From the NCBI RefSeq assembly GCF_047238305.1, contig NZ_JBDFMO010000001.1, forward strand, positions 3,968,001 through 4,032,000: DNA of 64,000 nt. The letters are read 5' to 3'. The translations under genes and the position numbers were made by a program. Shown here in pieces: positions 52,930 to 62,084 of the stretch. Numbering within the stretch: position 1 is the stretch's first letter; each line of letters starts with the position of its first letter. The DNA comes from Ferdinandcohnia sp047238305 (GTDB taxonomy: Bacteria > Bacillota > Bacilli > Bacillales > Bacillaceae_L). A model generated the notes under the pieces. That model was not told the origin of the DNA, did not search any database, and saw only the letters and a list, made by a program, of their open reading frames with translations.

Positions 52930-54255
52930 TTATTGTGCAGTTGTTTTCTGATCTAACTCAACCTCATACATATTGACTTCTTCCTCGGCTTCGCCTCCTC
53001 CAGGTAAGACCCAATTTAACAGAACCCCTAAAATAGCTGCCAGAGCCATCCCATGAATTTCAAAGTTTGCTGTAAACTTCATGATAGCTCCACCAATCCC
53101 AACAACTAAGATGACGGATGAAATAATCAGGTTTCGCTTATCGTCTAAATCTACTTTACTATCAACGAGCATCCTCAATCCCGAAGCAGCAATGATCCCG
53201 AATAATAAAAGGGAAATTCCACCCATTACGGCTGTTGGTATTGAACTAATAAGTGCTGTGATTTTTCCGATAAACCCAAACAGGATTGCAAAAACAGCAG
53301 CCCCTCCGATAACAAAAACGCTAAATACTCTTGTAATCGCTAACACACCAATATTTTCGCCGTACGTCGTATTCGGTGGACCACCCATTAAAGCAGCAAG
53401 CATAGTGGCAATACCATCTCCCATAATCGAACGATGTAAACCAGGTCGTTGAATCAAATCTTTACTAACAACCTTACTTAATACCATTTGATGCCCAATA
53501 TGTTCAGATAATGTAACAATTGAAACTGGTACCATTAACGCAATGATACTTAAAGTGACTGTAGGGGAATAATGAACAAAGGGAAATAGGAAATCTGGCA
53601 TTTCAAAAATGTTAGCAGACTTAACACCTGATAAATCAACTAATCCAACAATGGCAGCAAAAATATATCCACCTACTATTCCAATTAAGACAGGAATTAG
53701 ATTTAAAAAACCTCTTAGGAAAATGGAGCTTAAAATCACGATAAGCAAAGTCACTAATGCAACGGAAAAATGAAGAAGACTATACTCGCCATTAGCGTTA
53801 TTCATTGCCATACCGACTGCTGTTGGTGCAAGGCTAAGTCCGATTACTATGATAACGGGGCCAACAACAACTGGAGGAAGTAATTTAACCAGCCATTTAT
53901 GGCCCGTGGCTTTAATAATTAGAGCAACAATCCCGTATACGAGACCTGCTAAAAAACTTCCAATCATTGCTGCACCTGGACCATCTGCTGCGGTTGCGGC
54001 TATGATTGGTGCGATAAATGCAAATGACGACCCAACATAGGCAGGTACTTGCCCTTTCGTAATAATAAGAAAAGTCAATGTACCGATTCCACTTGAAATA
54101 AGGGCTACACCTGGGGATAACCCAACAAGATACGGTACTAAGATTGTTGCTCCGAACATCGCAAACAAGTGCTGAATGCTTAATACTAAAAACTTCCCTG
54201 GAGGTGGTGTCTCATTTATCCCTAAAACAACCTTTTTTGAATCTGTACTGCTCAT
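52930..54255 (-). CDS. Uracil/xanthine permease (NCS2, UraA/PyrP type)
   Basis: The 441-residue membrane protein has about 14 hydrophobic segments and the NCS2 features QHLFAMFGATILVPYL, SSFAFIAPIIAA and GGPPNTTYGENIGVLAIT, with the transport Glu in SIVTLSEHIGH. Given the surrounding genes it probably imports uracil (or thymine). It sits between dihydropyrimidinase and the 70-aa gene in the same direction. Confidence 0.92.
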   Translation of the reverse strand: MSSTDSKKVVLGINETPPPGKFLVLSIQHLFAMFGATILVPYLVGLSPGVALISSGIGTLTFLIITKGQVPAYVGSSFAFIAPIIAATAADGPGAAMIGSFLAGLVYGIVALIIKATGHKWLVKLLPPVVVGPVIIVIGLSLAPTAVGMAMNNANGEYSLLHFSVALVTLLIVILSSIFLRGFLNLIPVLIGIVGGYIFAAIVGLVDLSGVKSANIFEMPDFLFPFVHYSPTVTLSIIALMVPVSIVTLSEHIGHQMVLSKVVSKDLIQRPGLHRSIMGDGIATMLAALMGGPPNTTYGENIGVLAITRVFSVFVIGGAAVFAILFGFIGKITALISSIPTAVMGGISLLLFGIIAASGLRMLVDSKVDLDDKRNLIISSVILVVGIGGAIMKFTANFEIHGMALAAILGVLLNWVLPGGGEAEEEVNMYEVELDQKTTAQ

Positions 54256-54448
54256 TCCTATTCCCCCTTTACTTTTGAATTACTAAAATGGCTAAATTCC
54301 TAATTCTAAAGGCCTCATAAAATAACCTTTTTATTAAATAAACATTCCTTCTCTTTTTTCAAATATTCAGAAATATTTAGTTGCAATTGACACCTCTTTT
54401 TCTTTTCTTAAACAAGGAAGGAGCATCCACTCCCTCCTTTCACTTACA

Positions 54449-55870
54449 TTACACTGTGGCTGTTTTATCCTTTGCTATTTCATAATTTTCACCGTATTTT
54501 GCACGTTTAATGAATTGACCTGCACCTAGTTTTCCAACAAATTGCTTATCACGAACAACAAACTCTCCTCTAGAAAGGACAGATACTGGTTCTCCAGTAA
54601 ATTTCATGCCCTCAAATGCACTGTAATCGACTGCCATATGGTGTGTTTCAGCAGAAATGGTTCGCTCAATCGTTGGATCAAAAATCACAATATCTGCATC
54701 CGCTCCAACGGCAATTGTACCCTTCTTTGGATATAGTCCAAATAATTTTGCAACTCTTGTAGAAGTTAAGTCTACAAACTGATTTAATGTAATTCTTCCT
54801 TTTTTGACACCTTCTGAGAATAGAACCGTTAAGCGTTCTTCAATCATAGGTCCGCCGTTAGGAATTTTCGAGAAATCACCTAAACCAAGCTCCTTTTGAC
54901 CTTTAAAATCAAACGAACATTGATCTGAACCAAATGTCTGAAGCTGCCCTGTTCTAAGTGCATTCCATAGTACATCTTGATTCCATTTTTCACGTAATGG
55001 TGGGGACCAGACGTATTTCGCTCCTTCGAAGTTTGGCTTTTCTAGATACGATTGATCGAGAACTAAATATTGTGGACATGTTTCTCCCCACACATCAAAG
55101 CCTTTCTCTCTCGCTTCAGTAATAGCTTTTACAGCGTCTGCACATGTAACATGAACGACGTAAAGCTGAGAATTCGCAAGACCTGCAAAGGTTGCTGCTC
55201 TTTCAGTAGCCTCTCCTTCAATCTCTTGTGGCCTTGTTAATGCATGATAGATTGGTTCTGTTTTTCCTTCGCTGAGAGCCTTTTTCACAAGATAGTCGAT
55301 GACATCTCCATTTTCAGCGTGAACCATGACGAGTGCACCTAATTCTTTAGCAGCAAGTAGTGTTTTAAATAAGGTTTCATCATCTGCCTGAAGGACATTT
55401 TTATAGGCCATAAATACTTTGAAGGATGTGATCCCTTCATTTTCAATCACGGATGGAAGTTCATTTAATACCGCATCATTTACTTCTCCAATTGAAAGGT
55501 GAAAGCCATAGTCAATCACTGCTTTGCCCTTTGACTTCCCGTGCCATGTATCAATCGCGTCTTTTAATGGCTCACCTTTATTGGACAAGCAAAAATCAAT
55601 AACTGTCGTTGTTCCACCAAAAGCAGCGGCAATTGTTCCTGTTTCAAAATCATCCTTTGTGACTGTACCTCCAAAGGGCATTTCTAGATGGGTATGAGGA
55701 TCGATTCCACCTGGAAATACATAACATCCATTAGCATCAATTACTTCCGCACCTTCTGTCGAAAGATTCATCCCGATTTGGTTGATCACACTATTTTCCA
55801 CAAGAATTTCTGCTTGATACGTATCTGTTGCTGTTACAATGGTTCCATTTTTAATAACCTTCTTCATCAT
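54449..55870 (-). CDS. hydA: Dihydropyrimidinase (D-hydantoinase)
   Basis: The 473-residue cyclic amidohydrolase has the metal-binding PGGIDPHTHLEMPF, the carboxylated lysine in SFKVFMAYKN, VHAENGD, VHVTCADA and FGSDQCSF. It opens dihydrouracil to N-carbamoyl-beta-alanine, second step of the reductive route. AGGGGAGGG precedes tandem ATGs. It is 16 bases after preA in the same operon. Confidence 0.93.
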   Translation of the reverse strand: MMKKVIKNGTIVTATDTYQAEILVENSVINQIGMNLSTEGAEVIDANGCYVFPGGIDPHTHLEMPFGGTVTKDDFETGTIAAAFGGTTTVIDFCLSNKGEPLKDAIDTWHGKSKGKAVIDYGFHLSIGEVNDAVLNELPSVIENEGITSFKVFMAYKNVLQADDETLFKTLLAAKELGALVMVHAENGDVIDYLVKKALSEGKTEPIYHALTRPQEIEGEATERAATFAGLANSQLYVVHVTCADAVKAITEAREKGFDVWGETCPQYLVLDQSYLEKPNFEGAKYVWSPPLREKWNQDVLWNALRTGQLQTFGSDQCSFDFKGQKELGLGDFSKIPNGGPMIEERLTVLFSEGVKKGRITLNQFVDLTSTRVAKLFGLYPKKGTIAVGADADIVIFDPTIERTISAETHHMAVDYSAFEGMKFTGEPVSVLSRGEFVVRDKQFVGKLGAGQFIKRAKYGENYEIAKDKTATV

Positions 55871-55886
55871 AACCCTCCCCTAGAAA

Positions 55887-57170
55887 TTACTTAACTGAGT
55901 CTACTTTACAACTAACCGCACCAAGAGCTGCCTGGCGCTCATTCCATGTCATTGGAGGTAACCCGCTTGGGACTTCAACCATATCAATCGCCCCGTCAAC
56001 CGGACATACGATTGAACATAGGTTACAGCCGACACAGTCTTCCTCTCTTACCTTAAGGATGTTGTAGCCATTTCCGTCCTTAAGCATATCGATACATTGA
56101 TGTGACGTATCTTCGCATGCAATATGACACTTATTACAATTTATACAAATATCGTTATTGATACGAGCAACTATTTTATAGTTGAGGTCAAGTTCACCCC
56201 AGTCTGAATACTTCGGAACTGTTTTTCCAACAATATCCATGACAGAAGCAATCCCTTTTTGATCGAGATAGTTATCCAACCCTTCAATCATGTCTTCTAC
56301 AATTCTAAAACCATGATGCATAGCAGCCGTACAAACCTGAACTCCAGAGGCACCCATTAGCATATATTCAACCGCATCCTGCCAAGTTGAAATTCCACCA
56401 ATACCAGAAATCGGGATATTGATATGTGGACTTCTAGCACATTCAGCAACCATATTAAGCGCAATCGGCTTTACAGCTGGTCCACAATACCCACCATGCG
56501 CTCCTTTTCCTGCAACATGTGGAATTGTGTTCCACGTATCCAAATCAACGCCTGCTAAACTATTAATCGTGTTGATCATGCTAATCGCATCAGCACCACC
56601 CCGGGTAGCAGCCTCCGCAGTAGCCGTGATGTCCGTAATATTTGGCGTTAGCTTAACAATGACAGGTGTTTGTGCTACTTCTTTAACCCAATAGGTTTGT
56701 TGTTCTACAAGTGAAGGGACCTGACCAGATGCCGAGCCCATTCCTCTTTCAGCCATGCCATGTGGACAGCCAAAGTTAAGCTCTAATCCATCTACGCCCA
56801 CTTCTTCTACTCTTTTTACGATTTCATGCCATTTATCTTGTTTTGGTTCAACCATTAATGAAGCAATGATCGTATGATTTGGAAATAGCTTCTTTGTTTC
56901 TTTGATCTCTTTTAAGTTGACCTCAATTGGTCGATCTGAAATTAACTCAATATTATTAAAGCCTGCGACTCGATGCCCGTTGAAGCTTACTGCTCCAAAT
57001 CGTGACGTAACATTTAAAATCGGGTCACCTAATGTCTTCCACACTGCTCCGCCCCATCCAGCATCAAACGCACGTTGGACTTGATAACCAGAATTTGTTG
57101 GGGGAGCAGATGCTAGCCAAAACGGATTGGGGGATTCGATCCCTGCTAGATTAATTCGTAAATCTGCCAT
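55887..57170 (-). CDS. preA: NAD-dependent dihydropyrimidine dehydrogenase subunit PreA
   Basis: The 427-residue protein has a dihydroorotate-dehydrogenase-like FMN domain (DGLELNFGCPHGMAERGMGS) and a C-terminal ferredoxin domain with two 4Fe-4S clusters (CINCNKCHIAC and CVGCNLCSIVCP). With PreT it reduces uracil and thymine to the dihydro forms. It follows preT by 27 bases. Confidence 0.94.
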   Translation of the reverse strand: MADLRINLAGIESPNPFWLASAPPTNSGYQVQRAFDAGWGGAVWKTLGDPILNVTSRFGAVSFNGHRVAGFNNIELISDRPIEVNLKEIKETKKLFPNHTIIASLMVEPKQDKWHEIVKRVEEVGVDGLELNFGCPHGMAERGMGSASGQVPSLVEQQTYWVKEVAQTPVIVKLTPNITDITATAEAATRGGADAISMINTINSLAGVDLDTWNTIPHVAGKGAHGGYCGPAVKPIALNMVAECARSPHINIPISGIGGISTWQDAVEYMLMGASGVQVCTAAMHHGFRIVEDMIEGLDNYLDQKGIASVMDIVGKTVPKYSDWGELDLNYKIVARINNDICINCNKCHIACEDTSHQCIDMLKDGNGYNILKVREEDCVGCNLCSIVCPVDGAIDMVEVPSGLPPMTWNERQAALGAVSCKVDSVK

Positions 57171-57197
57171 CGATAAACCTCCTTTTGCCTTTATTTA

Positions 57198-58568
57198 TTA
57201 CGCAATTTCAGAGACTGCACCAAACATTGCCTTATGAATCGCATATGCCGCATCCTTACCTTGTTGTGCAGCAGAAACAACCATTGCCTCTCCTTGACCC
57301 TTTCCAAAAATCACATCACCACATGCAAATACTTTTTTATTGGATGTTTGGAGGGTCTCTTGATTGATTTTCACAACTCCTCCATCATGCTCAAGACCAA
57401 ATTGTTCTATAAGTTCTGTATATCTTGTTTGCCCAATTGCCTTAATCACCGCATCAACCTCTAAAATGAACTCAGATCCCTCAACCGGTATAGGACGTCT
57501 TCTGCCATCCTCTCCCGGCTCACCAAGCTCCATTTTAATGCATTCGATTGCTTTTACACGTCCTTGTTCATCCCCAATGACTTTCTTAGGTGCCGTTAAC
57601 CATCTAAATTCAACACCATCTTGTTTGGCAAATTCATATTCAAAATCATAGGCCGTCATTTCTTCTATCGTTCTTCGATAGAGGATTTTAACGTTTTCTG
57701 CCCCTAGCCTGACTGAGCATGTCGCACCATCTATTGCTGTATTCCCAGCACCTACTACGACAACCCTACTACCTAGAAAACGATCTGTAATTGGCTTTGT
57801 TTTTGTTTCTTTTACAAACTCAATCGCATCATAAACCCCTTCTAATTCTTCGCCATCGATGCCAAGGGAAGGAACCTTTGACATTCCAATTGCTAGAATG
57901 ACAGCATCAAAGTTTTCAAGGATTTCATCTACAGAAATATCCTCACCTACTCTAGTATTGGTACGTATTTTCACATCTAAGCTTTCAACTTGCTTAACCT
58001 CCCAGAATGAAATTTCCTGTGGAAGTCTAAAGGAAACGATGCCATAGGTGTTCAAACCGCCAGCCTTCTCCTCTGCTTCAAAAATGGTAACATCATAGCC
58101 TAGTAATCCAAGTTCTCTAGCAGCTGAAAGCCCTGCAGGACCACCTCCGACAATGGCAACCATTTTTCCGTTTTTCTTTCCTGGTTCAAAAAGTACCTGT
58201 TCATTTCGGATAGCCCAGTCCGTTGCATATCTTTGTAAATCACCAATCATGATTGGTTTGGTGGAATGATTTAAGACACAAGCCCCCTCACAAAGCTCCT
58301 CTGTAGGGCAAACACGGGCACAACTTGCACCTAAAGGGTTGGATGTCATAATGGTTTTTGCTGATCCTTTTAAATTTCCAGAAGCGATTTTTTTAATAAA
58401 GGTAGGAATGTCGATTCCAGTAGGGCATGCAGTTATACAGGGGGCATCATAGCAATATAGGCAGCGATTGGATTCTTCAATTGCTTCACGGTTCGTTAGA
58501 CCAGGGGTCACTTCATTAAAATTCAATTTTAAATCCTGATACGAAATTCTTCCGTTTGAATGGCTCAT
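57198..58568 (-). CDS. preT: NAD-dependent dihydropyrimidine dehydrogenase subunit PreT
   Basis: The 456-residue flavoprotein has N-terminal Fe-S cysteine clusters (CLYCYDAPCITACP and CARVCPTEELCEGAC), an FAD motif VAIVGGGPAGLSAARELG and an NAD motif VVVVGAGNTAIDGA. It passes electrons from NAD(P)H to PreA. It is the first gene of the preT-preA-hydA-permease operon, with a cre-like site about 75 bases upstream. It resembles glutamate synthase small subunit, but the partner gene settles the call. Confidence 0.94.
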   Translation of the reverse strand: MSHSNGRISYQDLKLNFNEVTPGLTNREAIEESNRCLYCYDAPCITACPTGIDIPTFIKKIASGNLKGSAKTIMTSNPLGASCARVCPTEELCEGACVLNHSTKPIMIGDLQRYATDWAIRNEQVLFEPGKKNGKMVAIVGGGPAGLSAARELGLLGYDVTIFEAEEKAGGLNTYGIVSFRLPQEISFWEVKQVESLDVKIRTNTRVGEDISVDEILENFDAVILAIGMSKVPSLGIDGEELEGVYDAIEFVKETKTKPITDRFLGSRVVVVGAGNTAIDGATCSVRLGAENVKILYRRTIEEMTAYDFEYEFAKQDGVEFRWLTAPKKVIGDEQGRVKAIECIKMELGEPGEDGRRRPIPVEGSEFILEVDAVIKAIGQTRYTELIEQFGLEHDGGVVKINQETLQTSNKKVFACGDVIFGKGQGEAMVVSAAQQGKDAAYAIHKAMFGAVSEIA

Positions 58569-58793
58569 AGATTTACCTCCTTCTTATAGTAAAAATTGCA
58601 AATGACAGAGGCACTTATTTGCAATTTTATAAACCTTTAAATAGAAAGCGTTTTCAAAAATTAGCACTATTTATTTCAGAATCATAAACTATTGTCCTAA
58701 AAATATGAACTTTGTGTCTATTTTACTTTCTTATAGGCATGATTGCATTATACAGAATGTTAAAAGATATAAGCTGTTTTCCACTCATAATGT
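58569..58793. other. Regulatory region upstream of preT
   Basis: The AT-rich stretch should hold the preT promoter and PucR target. The cre-like site at 58643-58656 is the only signal I can name. No open frame is present. Confidence 0.5.
58643..58656. promoter_or_regulatory. cre-like catabolite-repression site upstream of preT
   Basis: AGAAAGCGTTTTCA matches the CcpA consensus TGWAANCGNTNWCA at all but the first base. It lies about 75 bases before the preT start, mirroring the site upstream of mmsA. Confidence 0.6.
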
Positions 58794-58853
58794 AAAAAAA
58801 GAGCCATAGATTTAAATCACAACCAAGTGATTTTCAAACCTACGCTCTTTTTA
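58794..58853 (-). terminator. Terminator of the 119-aa gene
   Basis: AAAAAGAGC and GCTCTTTTT pair at the base and ATCAC/GTGAT pair inside, giving a long hairpin with T runs on both strands. Confidence 0.75.
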
Positions 58854-58883
58854 AAATTTCCGCTACCCACTTATTTCATGGAA

Positions 58884-59243
58884 CTATTTGGCATTTGCTT
58901 CCTTATAGATCAATTCATTTACTGTCAAACTATACTTATCAAAAAATTCACTCTTAAAAGAATCCCACTCACCTAGGGATTCATAGTATTTAGCCATGGT
59001 ATTTTTCTTTCCAACCTTTTTGCCTCTAACCGTAAAGTCCTTTGAAGGATAGTGATGAACATCTCCATTTTTTTTCAGTTTTAAAGGTATAATCACGGAA
59101 AAATCAATACCCATTTTTTTATCACGTACAACCATCTTTTTGGTGACATTGTTTTCCTGCCTATCGATAACCTGTGTCAAACATAGAGCCCGCTCATTTT
59201 CAAACGCAAATTTGTTAGAACCCTTACTTTTAATGTTAATCAT
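58884..59243 (-). CDS. 119-aa protein of unknown function
   Basis: The soluble, lysine-rich protein has no membrane segment or recognised domain (start MINIKSKGSNKFAFENERAL, with a repeated basic run VRGKKVGKKNT). The ATG follows GAGGACGG. A terminator follows the stop. It may be a small accessory protein; nothing more can be read. Confidence 0.65.
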   Translation of the reverse strand: MINIKSKGSNKFAFENERALCLTQVIDRQENNVTKKMVVRDKKMGIDFSVIIPLKLKKNGDVHHYPSKDFTVRGKKVGKKNTMAKYYESLGEWDSFKSEFFDKYSLTVNELIYKEANAK

Positions 59244-59339
59244 TTATCCGTCCTCCTCAGGTAGTTACCACTCTAATCATAACACATTAAAAATATTTAG
59301 CTAATTATGTAAAGAAGTTGAACTTGAAGAAATTGAAAA

Positions 59340-59370
59340 AAAGGATGAAATCGATTTGATTTCATCCTTT
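59340..59370 (-). terminator. Terminator of the DUF5667-type gene
   Basis: AAAGGATGAAATC pairs perfectly with GATTTCATCCTTT around GATTT, followed by T residues on the minus strand. Confidence 0.9.
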
Positions 59371-59396
59371 GAATAGACAGTCCGTTACTTTAGATT

Positions 59397-60695
59397 TTAG
59401 TTTTTACCATTACCGTTTCCATGGCCTTTGTTTCCATGGCCGTTATTGTTTCCATTGTTACCTTTATAATTGCCGTTGTTTTTGCCTGCATTTTGATTTT
59501 GGTGATTTTGCTTGTGTTCTTTAGCCTTCTTTTGTTTCTCAGCTTTTTTCTCTTGTGCTTGATGTTGTTTCTCTTGCGCTTTATGCTGAACATGTTCACG
59601 CTTTTCTTTAATTTTTTCTTGTTTCTTTTCTACTACAGGAACAGGAGCGGTTACTACAGGTTGACCCTCTGTTTCAGTTGTTTCCGTTTCTTCCACTACT
59701 GGATCTGTCGCAACTTCTTCAACTACGACTTCTTGCTTTTCAACTGGTTCTTCAGTTGGTTCTTCAATCGCCTTTTCTTCTTTATGTTTAGCTGCAAATC
59801 TTTCTGCTTTTTTCTCTAGTTTTGCAAGTTTTTTATCTAATTTTGCAAATGATTTTTGAATGTTTTTCATTAATGCTTTTTGAGCAGTTGGATTTTTAAC
59901 CTTTGCTAAAGCTACAGATAATGCATCAATGTTATTTGCAAGCTTTACTTCTACTTCTGTTTTCTCAGAATCCTCAACTACAGATTCTTCTTCAACAGTC
60001 TCTTCTTGTACATCATCTTCTGCCACTACTTCTTCAACATCAGCAGTTTCTTCTTCAACTGCCTCTTCTTCAGTAACCTCTGTTTCTTCAGTTGCAGGCT
60101 CTTCAGACTCCGTTAAATTTTCTGTTGCAGCTTCCTGAGTTTCAATTGCTGTTTGAAGAAGTTCTTCAGCTTCTTCTGTTTTACCTTCAGCTAATAAAGC
60201 ATTTGCTTCCGCGATGCGCTCAGCCGCAAATTCAGCTAATAATTTTGCTTCCTTATAATCATCAATAGTTACTGCAAGACGTACTTTTTCAATCATAATT
60301 TTTACAAAATAAAAGAAATCGCCAGGTACTAAAGAAGGTGCTTTTTCATCTTGAACTTCCTCTTCAGTTGCCTCTTCTTCTGCAACTTCTCCATCTTCTG
60401 TTGCCACATCTTCAGAAGTTTCATCTTCAATTACTTCTTCGTCTTCAACTACTTCTTCGGTAGCTTTTTCATCTTCAGTTACTTCTTCAGTTGCTTCTTC
60501 GCTTACGTTTTCTTCAACTACTTCTTCCTCAGTTACGACATCTTCATCCGTACCGTAATTAACTGGAATTTCTTCGACAACCGTTTCTTGTGTTCCGTCT
60601 TCGTTAGCAAATGCAGCATGTGTTGCCAATGAAAGAATAAGTGCAGATGCTACTGTACCGCTAATGATAGACTTCTTGAACTTGCGCTTTGTCAT
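59397..60695 (-). CDS. Secreted acidic DUF5667-type protein
   Basis: The 432-residue protein has a signal peptide (ending LATHAAFA), a long Glu/Val/Thr-rich acidic stretch at about 30-120, then a DUF5667-like helical domain at about 125-195 (PGDFFYFVKIMIEKVRLAVT, then ALLAEGKTEEAEELLQTAIE). A second acidic stretch is followed by a helical lysine-rich part and a basic tail (EKQHQAQEKKAEKQKKAKEH) ending in a Gly/Asn/His tract. It is an extracellular or wall-associated protein of unknown role. The repeat-driven codon bias produces antisense frames that are not genes. Confidence 0.82.
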   Translation of the reverse strand: MTKRKFKKSIISGTVASALILSLATHAAFANEDGTQETVVEEIPVNYGTDEDVVTEEEVVEENVSEEATEEVTEDEKATEEVVEDEEVIEDETSEDVATEDGEVAEEEATEEEVQDEKAPSLVPGDFFYFVKIMIEKVRLAVTIDDYKEAKLLAEFAAERIAEANALLAEGKTEEAEELLQTAIETQEAATENLTESEEPATEETEVTEEEAVEEETADVEEVVAEDDVQEETVEEESVVEDSEKTEVEVKLANNIDALSVALAKVKNPTAQKALMKNIQKSFAKLDKKLAKLEKKAERFAAKHKEEKAIEEPTEEPVEKQEVVVEEVATDPVVEETETTETEGQPVVTAPVPVVEKKQEKIKEKREHVQHKAQEKQHQAQEKKAEKQKKAKEHKQNHQNQNAGKNNGNYKGNNGNNNGHGNKGHGNGNGKN

Positions 60696-60822
60696 GTATT
60701 CGTTCCCCCTAATTTGAATTACATTAAAAGCATTCGACGAAAGCTGACAAGTATATGTCCGTCTGTTACTAGAAAAATAATATATGATTCATAAGTCTAT
60801 TAAAATTCTAAATAATTACCAA

Positions 60823-60851
60823 AAGACCTAGTGCTAAGGGCACTAGGTCTT
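60823..60851 (-). terminator. Terminator of selU
   Basis: AAGACCTAGTGC pairs with GCACTAGGTCTT around CCTTA, followed by TTTT on the minus strand. Confidence 0.9.
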
Positions 60852-60864
60852 AGTTATTGCATCG

Positions 60865-61926
60865 TCAATTTGTAGTGGCTTTTGTTATTTTTTCAGCGAT
60901 AAATTCTTCAATTAATCTTGTAGCATCTTCCACGTTTTTCACATGTAAGACAGTACTTCTGTCTTCAGATATTTGTTCAGCTGTATAGTGGTATCTTGGG
61001 TCATAGTAATATTCCAATAGTAATTTCACAGCCGAATTGAAATCTCCGGTTTCAAGATCTTTTTCAATCTGCGCTGCAATTGGAGTATGAATTCTTCTTT
61101 TGATTCGTTGGAAGGCGGACATACATTCATTCGGAAATTCCCAAGGCCGATAATCTTCTAAAATGTTTAAAACCCGTTCCTCCATTGGTAGGTCAACAAA
61201 AATATGATACCCTTGTTCTTTGATGTTTAGTAAAAAGTCTGGTAATGTTGCTCTTCCAACTCGCTTGCTTTCAGCCTCCAATAAGACATATGGAGAATTT
61301 TTTAGTTCAAGTGCACGCTCCACAAACATTAGATCAAACATCTTTTGATTATGTGGCTTTTTTCCAATCATCCCAAACACTGATCCACGGTGGTTGGCCA
61401 TTCCTTCTAAATCCATGACCGGATAGCCCTTTTCTTGAAGTGCATTTAAAATTTTTGTTTTTCCAGAACCTGTATACCCATTAATCACTAAAGCCTTTGG
61501 CTTAAAATCGTTCTCAAGCATTTCTAAGTTTTCAACGACCCAAGTCCTGTACCCGCGAATTCCTCCGATCAGCCGTTTTGACTTGATTCCCATCAAATCA
61601 ATAAGTGTTGCAGATGTCTTACTGCGCATTCCTCCACGCCAGCAATAAACGACCTTTTCCTCCTCAGGAAGTTTTGTAAACTCCTTGATAAAGTTCGGAA
61701 GCTTGGCAGATACGATTTCAAGTCCTTTTTCCTTTGCCGCATCAGGACTGATTTGCTTATAAACCGTCCCTATTTCAGCCCGCTCTTCATCAGTAAATAT
61801 CGGGATATTTACACTGCCAGGTATATTGGATTCGGCGAATTCAGAAGGTGAGCGCACATCAACAATTGCAAGTGGCTTTTCCTTCTGCAACTCCCTTAAT
61901 TCATCAACTGATATATCTTGAAACAT
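60865..61926 (-). CDS. selU: tRNA 2-selenouridine synthase
   Basis: The 353-residue protein (MnmH/YbbB) has an N-terminal rhodanese domain with Cys95 in VVYCWRGGMRSK and a P-loop GYTGSGKT at 150-157. It replaces sulfur by selenium (through a geranylated intermediate) at the wobble uridine of tRNA for Lys, Glu and Gln. SelD (selenophosphate synthetase) is needed for it and is not in the window. It is divergent from the CdaR-type gene. Confidence 0.92.
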   Translation of the reverse strand: MFQDISVDELRELQKEKPLAIVDVRSPSEFAESNIPGSVNIPIFTDEERAEIGTVYKQISPDAAKEKGLEIVSAKLPNFIKEFTKLPEEEKVVYCWRGGMRSKTSATLIDLMGIKSKRLIGGIRGYRTWVVENLEMLENDFKPKALVINGYTGSGKTKILNALQEKGYPVMDLEGMANHRGSVFGMIGKKPHNQKMFDLMFVERALELKNSPYVLLEAESKRVGRATLPDFLLNIKEQGYHIFVDLPMEERVLNILEDYRPWEFPNECMSAFQRIKRRIHTPIAAQIEKDLETGDFNSAVKLLLEYYYDPRYHYTAEQISEDRSTVLHVKNVEDATRLIEEFIAEKITKATTN

Positions 61927-62084
61927 CTTTTTTTCTTCCCTTCAAACATATCTATCTACACTATGTCCACATTTTACTCTCTCTATTATAAAACAGAAAA
62001 ACTTCATCTGCTTGAAAAATGCAATTACAACATTTTTTTAGAAATGATAGAATTGATATTATACGTTGGATCGGAGGATTTTTC

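Noticed and set aside
59390..59599. 69-aa basic gene and the plus-strand frames at 59421-60632
   Set aside because: All are out-of-frame shadows of the low-complexity acidic/basic protein gene.
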